From JACJWR01 sp963842975 (GTDB lineage: Bacteria; Actinomycetota; Actinomycetes; S36-B12; UBA10799): a DNA stretch of 64,000 nucleotides. The stretch covers positions 124,001 through 188,000 of the forward strand of contig CAWJIH010000008.1 in the NCBI GenBank assembly GCA_963842975.1. Direction: 5' to 3'. The notes under the pieces were generated by a model. The model was not told the origin of the DNA. It saw nothing but the letters and a program-made list of their open reading frames with translations, and made no database searches. Of the stretch, positions 18,499 to 26,765 are shown in pieces. The position numbers and the translations under genes were made by a program. The number at the start of each line of letters is the position of its first letter. Within the stretch, counting starts at the first letter, position 1.

Positions 18499-19155
18499 GT
18501 GGCAGATGTGCTCTGCGTCGACGGTTTGACCGTCCTGACCATCCTTCCCGAGCCGGTGCTCGATCGGGATGATGTCCCGTACGAAATGGCCCTACGGCTG
18601 CTTCGCGACGGTGCGCCGTTTGGCGTGGTGGGCGAGAGGTGTGGCTTCTTCCTCGCCAACCTGACCTCACGGCTAGAACGTGCTGTGCACGAGGCCGGTC
18701 CGATGGCCGACGATGGTGTCGGCGAGCGCTGGAATGACCCGGCGGACCGCTTCCCGCCGAGTTCGATGGAAGCCGGGGTGCGCGCCTGGGCGGCCGATCA
18801 CGGTCAATCGGGATCTGAAGCGTGGTCAACACTAGCCCGTTACCTACCCCGCGAGCGATCGCTGTTCTCCTTCCGACGCCGGGATCCGGACGACCCGGCT
18901 CGGCTGGCCGAGTTGCGCTGCTCGCTGCGTACGTCGAAGTCCTGGGTTGCCAGCGACCAGCGGGGGTTGGGCCGGTGGGTGCTCCGTGAACGAGCCGTGC
19001 TCGATGCTTGGGGAGACACCGGCCAGGGCCTGCGAGCCATGCTCACGGCGCCAGAGCTGCTGGACTTGCTGCGGTTGCTGCTGACCCAAGCGGGTGCGAT
19101 CGGAATTGGCTACGGCGACACCGGGCCGATCGACCTACAGCGGCCTGTGGGCTGA
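18499..19155 (+). CDS. Uncharacterised soluble protein
   Basis: 218 residues from the GTG at 18499. No family is recognised. The protein is soluble, acidic in its middle and Arg-rich around residues 115-130 (RERSLFSFRRRDPDD), and ends with GIGYGDTGPIDLQRPVG. It sits between the DUF255 gene and the Z-isoprenyl synthase, where M. tuberculosis has the unrelated hemolysin III-like Rv1085c. Codon use is like that of its neighbours. Confidence 0.55.
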   Translation: MADVLCVDGLTVLTILPEPVLDRDDVPYEMALRLLRDGAPFGVVGERCGFFLANLTSRLERAVHEAGPMADDGVGERWNDPADRFPPSSMEAGVRAWAADHGQSGSEAWSTLARYLPRERSLFSFRRRDPDDPARLAELRCSLRTSKSWVASDQRGLGRWVLRERAVLDAWGDTGQGLRAMLTAPELLDLLRLLLTQAGAIGIGYGDTGPIDLQRPVG

Positions 19156-19240
19156 CTGCGGGGCAATCGGCCGAACGGGTATGGCACAGTTGGCTAGTGC
19201 TGCCAACGTGGCGCGCCAGCACGAGTGAAGGCGGTGTGCG

Positions 19241-20011
19241 ATGGTGTTGCGCGATGTCGTGTATGACCTCTACACGCGGCGTCTCGTGGACGATTTGGCC
19301 AAGATCCCGCGAGAGGACCTCCCTCGGCACGTCGGTGTCATTCTGGACGGGAATCGCAGGTGGGCTTCGCTACAGGGCGCAGCCTCGGAAGCGGGTCACC
19401 GCGCTGGTGCGGCCAAGATTGCGGACTTCCTGGGTTGGTGTGAGGAGGCCCATGTGGAGGTGGTCACCCTGTGGCTGCTCTCCACGGACAACCTGGAGCG
19501 TCCCGAGTCCGAGCTGAGCATGCTGTTCAAGATCATCGAGGGCACCGTCGAGGGGCTCGCCGCGACCGGCAACTGGCGGGTGCATCCGGTTGGCGCCCTC
19601 GATCTGCTGCCCGACCACACCGCTCGAGTCCTGAAGGAGGCTGAGGCTGCCACAGCCGGTTCCGCCGGGCTGCTGGTGAACGTGGCCATCGGATACGGCG
19701 GCCGTCGGGAAGTGGTCGATGCGGTGCGTTCGTTGCTCATGGAGCACCACCAACGGGGCACCAGCCTGGCCGATTTGGCCACCATTCTTGACGCCGAGGA
19801 CATCGCCGCACACCTCTACACCAAAGGCCAGCCGGATCCGGATCTGGTGATTCGCACCTCCGGGGAGCAACGTCTGTCGGGATTCCTGTTGTGGCAGTCG
19901 GCGCACTCTGAGTTCTACTTCTGCGAGGCCTACTGGCCGGACTTTCGGAAGGTGGACTTCTTGCGTGCCTTGCGTTCCTACACGATGCGCCACCGACGCT
20001 TCGGCGGGTAG
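19241..20011 (+). CDS. Z-isoprenyl diphosphate synthase (UppS family)
   Basis: 256 residues. The cis-prenyltransferase signature HVGVILDGNRRWA contains the catalytic Asp36; further motifs are LWLLSTDNLERP, LLVNVAIGYGGRREVVDA and the C-terminal PDPDLVIRTSGEQRLSGFLLWQSAHSEFYF. These enzymes condense isopentenyl diphosphate onto an allylic primer to make Z-polyprenyl diphosphates for cell-wall lipid carriers. The position matches M. tuberculosis Rv1086, a short-chain Z-farnesyl diphosphate synthase, but chain length cannot be set from sequence alone. The ATG at 19241 is preceded by a GAAGGCGG-like site. Confidence 0.88.
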   Translation: MVLRDVVYDLYTRRLVDDLAKIPREDLPRHVGVILDGNRRWASLQGAASEAGHRAGAAKIADFLGWCEEAHVEVVTLWLLSTDNLERPESELSMLFKIIEGTVEGLAATGNWRVHPVGALDLLPDHTARVLKEAEAATAGSAGLLVNVAIGYGGRREVVDAVRSLLMEHHQRGTSLADLATILDAEDIAAHLYTKGQPDPDLVIRTSGEQRLSGFLLWQSAHSEFYFCEAYWPDFRKVDFLRALRSYTMRHRRFGG

Positions 20012-20017
20012 CGCTAG

Positions 20018-20047
20018 GGCGGCAAGTGGTGCGGCGGCAAGTGGTGC
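20018..20047. repeat. Two tandem copies of a 15-bp unit
   Basis: GGCGGCAAGTGGTGC occurs at 20018-20032 and again, identically and without a gap, at 20033-20047. It fills most of the 48-bp space between the convergent isoprenyl synthase and exonuclease genes. It looks like a replication-slippage duplication; no hairpin potential was noticed. Confidence 0.6.
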
Positions 20048-20059
20048 GGCGGCCGGCAG

Positions 20060-20695
20060 TCAGGCGCCCTCGGCGATTCGGCGGGCGAACGCGGTGGCCT
20101 GCGAAGCCTGGCGCGCTTGTGCGAGCGTGACGATTCCGCGTTTAGTGAGCAGCGGGATCATCCGCACCAACACCTCGGCGGTGGCCAGCGCATCACCCAG
20201 CGCTGTGTGGCGGCCCACGACGTTCACCCCCAACCTCCGGCTGACTGCATCAAGGCCGTGCCGGGCCCCAGGCTCGGTGAAAAGCACCGCGGACAGCAGC
20301 ATGGTGTCCAGTGTGAACGGCTCCAACTCGGCGCCGGCCTTCGCCGCGGCCGGTGCCAGGAAGCCCAAGTCAAAGCCCAGATGGTGGCCCACCAGGACGG
20401 ACGACTCGGCGTAGTCGGCGAAATCGGCGACCACCTCTGGGGCGCTGCGGGCGTCGGCCACCATCGCCTGGGTGATGCCGTGGATGGCAATCGCTCCGTC
20501 CGGAATCGCTCGCCGCGGATTCACCAACTCGTCGAAAGTGTCCTCGGCGCGCACCACGGCGCCGTCCACGCGCACCGCTGCCACCGCCACCAGTCGATCC
20601 CCGGCGGCGGAATGCAGCCCGGTGGTCTCGCAGTCGACGACGGTGAAGACGATGTCGGCCAGCGGGGTGTCAAGCCACGCATCCCGCTGCGGCAT
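20060..20695 (-). CDS. DEDDh 3'-5' exonuclease domain (DnaQ-like)
   Basis: 211 residues if begun at the ATG at 20695. ExoI motif TVVDCETTGL (Asp, Glu), ExoII GHHLGFDLGFL and ExoIII RHTALGDALATAEVL (His, Asp) are all present, so the DEDDh two-metal nuclease site is intact. Related proteins beside DUF294 and symporter genes have an N-terminal membrane-PAS part. Here that part is encoded immediately upstream in another frame (20670-21455), so the two are probably halves of one protein of about 464 residues interrupted near 20740. The proposed ATG has no clear Shine-Dalgarno. Confidence 0.8.
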   Translation of the reverse strand: MPQRDAWLDTPLADIVFTVVDCETTGLHSAAGDRLVAVAAVRVDGAVVRAEDTFDELVNPRRAIPDGAIAIHGITQAMVADARSAPEVVADFADYAESSVLVGHHLGFDLGFLAPAAAKAGAELEPFTLDTMLLSAVLFTEPGARHGLDAVSRRLGVNVVGRHTALGDALATAEVLVRMIPLLTKRGIVTLAQARQASQATAFARRIAEGA

Positions 20696-21455
20696 TGACC
20701 GACTGGGGCGGGCCAGGTCGGAACTGAGCCCGATCCGCGGGCCCGAATCGGTGGACGAGTTCGGAGGGATCGCCGACGATGAGGATGGCAGCCGGTTCCT
20801 CCTCGCCGCTGATCCGCACCAGTCGAATCGGGATGCCCGCCACGGTTGCGGCTGGGCGTTGCCCAGCGATGGCCTCGGCCAGCACCGGGCGGAAGTCATC
20901 GGCGTCGAGGACGCTGAAGATGCTGCGTCCGGCAGCCGGCGGCTGTGCTCTACCGCCAGCCAACACCCGCCGCGCCGCCGGATTCACCAGCAACAGGCGG
21001 CCCTGCGCATCGATCACCGCCACCGGTACGTCAAGCCCGGCCAACACCGCGACCAGTGCGTCGCGTTCCCGCCGCAACTCGCCGTGTGCGGCGGCCAGTG
21101 CGGACTCCAAGCGTTCCTCCGCGCTGTGGTGTTTCGCCGCCAAGTCGTTGACCGCAGTTGCGGCGGCGCTGCCATCCGGCAACCGGTGGGTGCTGTCGCC
21201 ATCGGCGATGGTGGCGATGTCGGCTGCCAGCAGTTGGTCGGCATGCCGTTCCCGCTGGCGCACCCACCAACCGATCGCCGCGATTGCCGCGACCAGCGTG
21301 ACCAGACCGAACCCGAGCACGGGCAACTGCGCAGCTAACGCTGAGGTGACCTCGTCCTTGGACTCTGCAGGTAGGTCCGCCAGTACCACGGCGGCAGTTA
21401 TGCCTGGCACCACCACGGCGATCCCGATCAGCAACGCCATGATCGGTCTGGTCAT
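20670..21455 (-). CDS. Membrane PAS-domain protein, likely N-terminal half of the exonuclease
   Basis: 261 residues as read. Two membrane helices (about 4-26 and 43-65) are followed by a Glu/Ala/Arg-rich linker of HAMP-like or coiled-coil character and a PAS domain (LAGLDVPVAVIDAQGRLLLVNPAARRVL, about 140-220). After VGDPSELVHRFGP the frame runs into a non-conserved tail, while the alternative frame continues smoothly into the DEDDh domain. I infer one membrane-tethered PAS-exonuclease. It would belong to the acetate cluster, where analogous sensor-exonuclease genes accompany DUF294 proteins in other bacteria. Confidence 0.65.
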   Translation of the reverse strand: MTRPIMALLIGIAVVVPGITAAVVLADLPAESKDEVTSALAAQLPVLGFGLVTLVAAIAAIGWWVRQRERHADQLLAADIATIADGDSTHRLPDGSAAATAVNDLAAKHHSAEERLESALAAAHGELRRERDALVAVLAGLDVPVAVIDAQGRLLLVNPAARRVLAGGRAQPPAAGRSIFSVLDADDFRPVLAEAIAGQRPAATVAGIPIRLVRISGEEEPAAILIVGDPSELVHRFGPADRAQFRPGPPQSVNAAAGCVA

Positions 21456-21483
21456 TCGGGCTCCCTGGCCGATCCGGCGGACG

Positions 21484-22482
21484 CTAGAGGTCGGTGCGGT
21501 AGGTCATCGCGATTGACCCCTGCGCCGACCTCACAGTCCGCAGGGCGTTTCGCATCAGACCCTGATCCTGCCATGGGATGTCGTCGATTGTGAGGGTGTC
21601 GGACAGTTCGGATCCGGCCGCGAGTTGGCGCAGTTGCGAGTGCAGCCGAATTCGGGTGAAAAGGGTGTACGCGAAGTCCAGCCGGCCCGCCAATTTGGCG
21701 CTCACACTTCCGTCGGTCGCAGCATCCGCGAGCCGCTCCCGGGTGCTCGCCGCCGGCGAGCCGGCGACCAGTCCGTAGAGGCGCGCCAACAGCACGATGG
21801 GTGCGAGGCCAGACTTCTTGACGTCGATGGTGCCGCGAGGGAGCCGGCCAAGCGCGGTCAATGGCACCCCGAACGAATTCGCCGCCTGGGCCAGGCCATG
21901 CAGCAGGCGTTGCGAATCCGCGCCGGTCCGCAACTGCGCGAGCAACGGTGCGGTGTCGAGGGTCCCAGTCACCCGGCGCAAATCAAGGAAGATGTCTGCA
22001 TCCAACACCGCATCGGGGGTCGGAGCGGCGATCCGATCGGCGATGATGGTCAGCCAGTCCGACACCGAATGCGACCAACGATCGGCCATGTACCCGCCGC
22101 TGCACCGGCGCATCCCGAATCGTTCCAGACCCGCAATGACATGATCCGCAAGGTCAAGCGCATAGGCGCTGCGCGCCGCTTGCGGATCGGCCCACACCAG
22201 CGCGTGGTCTTGGTCGCTGGCGCAATGCAGCTCCCTGCGGGCGTGGGATCCGAGGGCGATCCAGGCGAAGTCCGACGGCGGGGCTCCGGCGCTGGCGACG
22301 TGCTCGGCGACGAGGGCCTCGGTGCGCTGATCCACCGCATCGGACATGGCCGCGGCGACGACGATGGCAGGTTCGGTGTCGGTCAACGCGGTAGCGACGT
22401 CCACCAGAGTCGACGCCGTAGCCGTGGTCGATGTGGCCGCGTGGGAAGCAACCGGGTGCGGGGTGCTGCTAGTCAACGTCAA
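21484..22482 (-). CDS. DUF294 nucleotidyltransferase-like protein
   Basis: About 332 residues from a TTG at 22482 that overlaps the symporter stop (TTGA). The nucleotidyltransferase core is ALGSHARRELHCASDQDHALVW (Gly-Ser...Arg-x-Glu...Asp-Gln-Asp), followed by ADRWSHSVSDWL, and the C-terminal half is the DUF294_C substrate-binding-like helical domain. Many relatives have cNMP-binding and CBS domains in front; these are missing, leaving only a short Thr/Ala-rich lead. Function is unproven; the family is often encoded next to acetate symporters and a DEDDh exonuclease, as here. TTG at 22476 is an alternative start. Confidence 0.78.
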   Translation of the reverse strand: MTLTSSTPHPVASHAATSTTATASTLVDVATALTDTEPAIVVAAAMSDAVDQRTEALVAEHVASAGAPPSDFAWIALGSHARRELHCASDQDHALVWADPQAARSAYALDLADHVIAGLERFGMRRCSGGYMADRWSHSVSDWLTIIADRIAAPTPDAVLDADIFLDLRRVTGTLDTAPLLAQLRTGADSQRLLHGLAQAANSFGVPLTALGRLPRGTIDVKKSGLAPIVLLARLYGLVAGSPAASTRERLADAATDGSVSAKLAGRLDFAYTLFTRIRLHSQLRQLAAGSELSDTLTIDDIPWQDQGLMRNALRTVRSAQGSIAMTYRTDL

Positions 22483-24206
22483 CCTCGGGCGGTCCAGGAG
22501 CGGTTGACGCCAACCGCTTCGGGGGTATGCAGTCGTACCATGATCCTCCCTACGTCCGGGCGCACCCGACGCCGGGTGAGCAGCGACCCCACCACCATAG
22601 TTGCCGCCGACACGGGCAACGCCCAGGCGGCAGGTTGGCTGAGCAGCGCGCTGGGCCAACCGGTCAGGTCTGGCAAGGCGATGGCGGTCAGAATCGCCGC
22701 CACCGCCAACGTGCCGCCGGTGATCAGGCCGGCGATCGCGCCGACGTCGGTGAGTCGAGTCCACCAGATCCCCAGCAGCAACAGCGGCGAAAACGTCGCC
22801 GCCGCGACAGCAAAAGCCAACGACACAGCCCGGGCCAAGGGCAGCGAACTGGCGAGCAACCCAAGCAACAGCGGCACCAGCACAGCGGCGACCGCCGCCG
22901 TCCGGAAAGCCAACACCGGATTCTTCACGAAGCGCCCCACAATGTCCTGGCTCAGCACCCCGGCCACCGACACCGTCAGACCGGTGGCGGTCGCCAAGAA
23001 CGCTCCCGCGGCGCCAGCCGCGATCAGGGCGCCCAACAGCGTTCCCAGCGTGCCCCCGACCAACGTCGTCGGCAGGAGCAGCACCACCGCATCGGTGCGT
23101 CCGGTCATGAGTAACTCCGGGGTGTAGAGCCTGCCCAAGACCCCGTAGGTGACTGGGAAAAGGTAAAACAGACCCACCAACCCGATCACGACCAGCGCCG
23201 TCCGGCGAGCGGCCCGGCCATCGGGGTTCGTGTAGAACCGGACGAGCACATGCGGCAGGCCCATGGTGCCGAAGAACAGCGCAATCATCAACGCGTAGGT
23301 GCGGTACATCGGGTGGTCCCCGCCACCGACCAACGGAGCCGACCACTCGCTGCCGGTGCTGGGCTCCAAGTCGCTGGTATGCGGGACCGGCGCGCCAGCA
23401 GGGAACTCAATGCGCGTGCCGGCAGCAATGGCGGCATCACCGGCCGCAAGGGTGGTCGGGCCGGAGACCGCGGCACCATCGATGGTGCCCTGGGCTGTCA
23501 CCGCGACCGGCTCGGTCACTGTCAGTTGCACTCCGGTGTCAAACATCACGGTGGTGGCGGACGGAAACTGCGGCGCCGGTGCCGTGAGGGGGCTTGGCGC
23601 GCCGTCGGCTTGCCAGGCGGCGATCAGGAAGATCACCGGCACCGAGATCGCCACCACTTTGAGCCAATACTGAAAACCCTGCACCAAGGTGACGCTGCGC
23701 ATCCCGCCACCAGCCAGTACCGCCAGCACAGTTGCCGCCACCACCACGCCGCCGACCCACACCGGGGTGCCCAGAATCACCCGCAGCGCCAGGCCTGCCC
23801 CCTGCAACTGGGGTACGACGTAGAGCCAGCCGATGAGTACCACCAACACGCTGGCGGTGATTCGCACCGGCACCGAACGCAGCCGGGCCTCCGCGAAGTC
23901 GGGGATGGTGTAGGCCCCGGATCGGCGCAGGGGCGCGGCCACCAGCGCCAACAGCAGCACGTACCCGACCGCGTACCCGACCGGGAACCACAAGGCGTCC
24001 GCGCCCCCGGCCATGATCAGTCCGGCCACCCCCAAGAAGGACGCAGCCGAGAGGTACTCCCCGGAGATGGCAGACGCGTTCCACCAGGGTGGCACTGATC
24101 GAGCAGCCACATAGAAGTCCCCGGTGGTGCGGGCCAGCCGGGTGCTGTAGGCCGCCAAGGCGAGGGTGACCAGCACGACTGCAGCCATGGCGGCGAGGGG
24201 CATCAT
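22479..24206 (-). CDS. Sodium:solute symporter (SSS family, acetate-type)
   Basis: 575 residues from the ATG at 24206, about 13 membrane helices. The family segments SGEYLSAASFLGVAGLIMAGG and TMGLPHVLVRFYTNPDGRAARRT match the ActP-like branch of SSS transporters. An extra extracytoplasmic loop of about 90 residues (Thr/Ala/Val-rich, ending near the GGGDHPMYRTY segment) sits mid-protein. It differs from the second symporter at 28967-30607. It overlaps the preceding small membrane gene by 4 bp and the DUF294 gene by 4 bp. It could transport a short-chain carboxylate or act as the sensory input of the neighbouring kinase; neither is shown by sequence. Confidence 0.82.
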   Translation of the reverse strand: MMPLAAMAAVVLVTLALAAYSTRLARTTGDFYVAARSVPPWWNASAISGEYLSAASFLGVAGLIMAGGADALWFPVGYAVGYVLLLALVAAPLRRSGAYTIPDFAEARLRSVPVRITASVLVVLIGWLYVVPQLQGAGLALRVILGTPVWVGGVVVAATVLAVLAGGGMRSVTLVQGFQYWLKVVAISVPVIFLIAAWQADGAPSPLTAPAPQFPSATTVMFDTGVQLTVTEPVAVTAQGTIDGAAVSGPTTLAAGDAAIAAGTRIEFPAGAPVPHTSDLEPSTGSEWSAPLVGGGDHPMYRTYALMIALFFGTMGLPHVLVRFYTNPDGRAARRTALVVIGLVGLFYLFPVTYGVLGRLYTPELLMTGRTDAVVLLLPTTLVGGTLGTLLGALIAAGAAGAFLATATGLTVSVAGVLSQDIVGRFVKNPVLAFRTAAVAAVLVPLLLGLLASSLPLARAVSLAFAVAAATFSPLLLLGIWWTRLTDVGAIAGLITGGTLAVAAILTAIALPDLTGWPSALLSQPAAWALPVSAATMVVGSLLTRRRVRPDVGRIMVRLHTPEAVGVNRSWTARG

Positions 24207-24583
24207 TGATCGACCAGGTCCGTGAATTGACGCTCGTTGCGTTCCGCGGCCCGGGTGTACCACCAGCCGACTGCGAGGATCGCCGGATACACCAAACCCC
24301 CAAGCAACAGCCACCACAGCGGCACCTCGCCGATCACCAACCGCCGCGGAGCCGACCACAATCCGAACATCACCGGCAGCGCGGCCAACGGCAGCACCAC
24401 CATCGCAACGGTGGCCAGCCCAAGCCGCAACTGGCTCCGGATCAGGGCTCGCAGATACGTTTCGCCGAGGGCAGTACCGGCATCGATTTCGCTGGTGACC
24501 CGGCGTCGGGGAGCGCGTCGGACGTCCCGTCGGGGTCCGGTGACACGCTCCCGTTTGGCAGGACCAGGCTGTTGCGGTTCCAT
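24203..24583 (-). CDS. Small two-helix membrane protein paired with the symporter
   Basis: 126 residues. An Arg/Pro-rich cytoplasmic N-terminus (about 1-50) precedes two membrane helices (about 53-77 and 86-108) and a short charged tail. Position and topology resemble the DUF485/DUF4212-type accessory proteins that accompany SSS symporters, although the sequence is too divergent for me to assign a family. It is translationally coupled to the symporter (overlapping TGA/ATG) and 3 nt after the response regulator. Confidence 0.65.
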   Translation of the reverse strand: MEPQQPGPAKRERVTGPRRDVRRAPRRRVTSEIDAGTALGETYLRALIRSQLRLGLATVAMVVLPLAALPVMFGLWSAPRRLVIGEVPLWWLLLGGLVYPAILAVGWWYTRAAERNERQFTDLVDQ

Positions 24584-24586
24584 CGG

Positions 24587-25459
24587 CTAGTCCCGATCGA
24601 TCCGACGCCGGCGCACCAGCGCTTGGCGCACCGCTGCGGTGTGGCGACGGCTGACCGGCACCGCTTGGCCGTGGCCAAGGTCCACGGTGAGCCGGCCAGC
24701 GCTGCTGCGCAGGGATTCCACATAGGCGGTGTTGACCAGGAATTGCCGATGGACCCGAAGGAATCCGACATCACGCCAACGCTCCTCCAGCGTGGTCAGC
24801 GGAGTGCGGATCAGGTGGGCGGCGGCGCGGGTGTGGAGGCGCACGTAGTCCCCGCGGGCCTCTACGTAGGCGATGTCGGAGCGCTTGACATAGCGGGTGA
24901 CGCCGCCGAGTTCCACCGCGATCGTCTCGTCCGGCGGTGGGGTGGCCAGTTGCGATTCGGCCTCGCCTGCCTGCTCGGCAGTCGAGGCTGCTGGCGCTTC
25001 GGGCGTCGACTCCGCGCGACGGGCACGGACCCGGCGGACGGCCTCGGCCAGCCGCGTCGCACGGATCGGCTTTCGCAGGTAGTCCACCGCGGCGAGGTCG
25101 AAGGCGTCGGCGGCGTGGGTGTCGTACGCGGTGACGAACACCACCGCGGGCGGGTTAGAGAACTTCTCCACGATGCGCGCCAACTCGAGTCCGGACAGGC
25201 CCGGCATCCGGATATCGCAGAAGATCGCGTCGATGTCGCCGGGCCCAAGCGCGGCCAGCGCCTCCGTAGCCGACGCTGCCGTGACCACCTCGGTGATGCC
25301 CTCGGTGTTGTGAAGCAGGTATTCCAGCTCGTTCAAGGCGGGTGGCTCATCGTCGACGGCAAGCACCCTCAACCCCACGCCGTGCGGCCCGTCCGCTCGC
25401 GCGCTCTCATGGTCGGGCCGCGCCTCGGACAGGGATTCATTCGCCCCGGTTTCGTTCAT
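24587..25459 (-). CDS. LytTR-family response regulator
   Basis: 290 residues. An extra acidic N-terminus of about 27 residues leads to the receiver domain (VLAVDDEPPALNELEYLL, phospho-acceptor Asp in DAIFCDIRMPG, Thr in FVTAYDTHAADAF, Lys in YLRKPI). An Ala-rich linker follows, then the LytTR DNA-binding domain (VKRSDIAYVEARGDYVRLHT, FLRVHRQFLVNTAYV, VPVSRRHTAAVR). The ATG overlaps the kinase stop (ATGA). It should respond to the LytS-like kinase and, from its position, regulate the acetate symporter and acs genes; LytTR targets are usually paired direct repeats, which I did not find convincingly here. Confidence 0.88.
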   Translation of the reverse strand: MNETGANESLSEARPDHESARADGPHGVGLRVLAVDDEPPALNELEYLLHNTEGITEVVTAASATEALAALGPGDIDAIFCDIRMPGLSGLELARIVEKFSNPPAVVFVTAYDTHAADAFDLAAVDYLRKPIRATRLAEAVRRVRARRAESTPEAPAASTAEQAGEAESQLATPPPDETIAVELGGVTRYVKRSDIAYVEARGDYVRLHTRAAAHLIRTPLTTLEERWRDVGFLRVHRQFLVNTAYVESLRSSAGRLTVDLGHGQAVPVSRRHTAAVRQALVRRRRIDRD

Positions 25460-26630
25460 CCCGATTGCACCACCTCGGAGTACTTGGGCACCCGCATGGA
25501 GACCAGAGTGCCCGCCATTGGGCCGGTTTCGACGACCAACCCGTAGTCGTCACCGAACGCGGTTCGCAACCGCTCATCGACGTTTGCCAGACCCACGTGA
25601 TCGCCCGGTTCGCCGGCCAGGCTACGTCGAATCACTGCGGGATCGTTGCCCACGCCGTCGTCTTCGATGGTGATCCGGCACTCCGCACCGCGGTCCCGTG
25701 CGCTCAACGCGATCGTGCCGCCCTCGGGGCGGCCCTCCAGGCCGTGCTGGACGGCGTTTTCCACCAGCGGTTGGATGCAGAGGAACGGAATCTTCACCCC
25801 GAGTACCTCGGGATCGACGCGGAGCTTGACTTGCAGTCGGTCGCCAAATCTGGCCTGCTCCAGCAACAGGTACTGCTCGATCGATTTGAGTTCCTCGGCC
25901 AGGGTTGTGTAGCGACCGTGGCTTCGGAAGGAGTACCGGGTGAAGTCGGCGAAGTCCAGCAGCAATTCGCGCGCCCGATCCGGATCGGTGCGGACGAAGG
26001 AGGCGATGGCGGTGAGCGAGTTGAAAATGAAGTGCGGTGAGATTTGGGCCCTTAGGGCGCGGACCTCGGCTTCCGCGCTGCGTGCCCTCGTGCGGTCCAG
26101 TTCGGCGAGGTCGAGTTGGCTAGAGGCGAAGTCGGCTACCTCTTCGACCGCGCGCACCAGGGGTGGCCCGCGGTGTGGCTCGAATAGGCCACGAGGGCTC
26201 CGACCACCACGTCGTCGGAGGTGAGCGGGGCAGCGACTCCGGACTTGAGCATCGCCGAAACCTCGCGTGCTGCGCTCGCGGGCAGCACGTGAGTGGTGCC
26301 GTGGTTGAGGGTTTCGTCGGCGTGCTGCACGGCGATCGTCTGATGCCGTTCACCGGCACCGTCCCACGCCAGCGTGGTGAACCGGTCGGTGATTGCCACG
26401 GACTCCACCCCCAGCAGCGTGCGCAGGTGTTTGATGGAGCCCTGGGCGGCGGCGGTGGTGAGTCCGCCCCGCAGATGGGGTGAGGCTTGGCTGGCCACGT
26501 GGAGGGTGCGGTACGTCGCAAGGTCGGCTTCGGTGCCCATGCGGGCCCGGCCGCGGACGGCCCGCGCCACGACAACAGCCACGACAATCGCGCCGGCGAG
26601 TGCCAGCACCGCGAGCAGCCAGGCGTTCAC
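25456..26630 (-). CDS. LytS-like sensor histidine kinase, frameshifted in this sequence
   Basis: The GTG at 26630 opens with one membrane helix (VNAWLLAVLALAGAIVVAVVVA), followed by a GAF-like sensory region (LLGVESVAITDRFTTLAWDG), the His-kinase motif AQISPHFIFNSLTAIASFV and an HATPase domain (CIQPLVENAVQHGLEG, EDDGVGND, HVGLANVDERLRTAFG). The reading frame breaks at 26160-26163: four G on the plus strand; a fifth would join LVAYSSHTAG to PLVRAVEEVADFAS and give 391 residues. I read this as an undercalled homopolymer. It is coupled to the LytTR regulator and is the presumed acetate-status sensor. Confidence 0.8.
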
Positions 26631-26693
26631 AAGGGCGAAGGTAGCCGATGGCGGACGGTGCAGGGCCGATCTCGGGGGCGCCCTTTCCGACCC

Positions 26694-26752
26694 GCGCCCC
26701 AAAGTGAGGTTTTTAGGCTCTCAAACACCGAATAAACCTCACTTTGGGGCGC
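26694..26752 (-). terminator. Perfect 19-bp inverted repeat after acs
   Basis: GCGCCCCAAAGTGAGGTTT at 26694-26712 and its exact complement at 26734-26752 flank a 21-nt loop. It begins 13 nt after the acs stop on the minus strand and is not followed by a U-run. Such a long perfect stem should end or stabilise the acs transcript and insulate the kinase operon. Its length, together with the AT-rich loop, also allows a REP-like or miniature mobile element. Confidence 0.6.
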
Positions 26753-26765
26753 GCTTCAGTCGGCG

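Noticed and set aside
16863..18659. 598-codon open frame on the minus strand opposite the DUF255 gene
   Set aside because: It has no family motifs, is Arg/Pro/Gly-rich, and lies opposite strongly conserved DUF255 sequence; a GC-rich antisense shadow.
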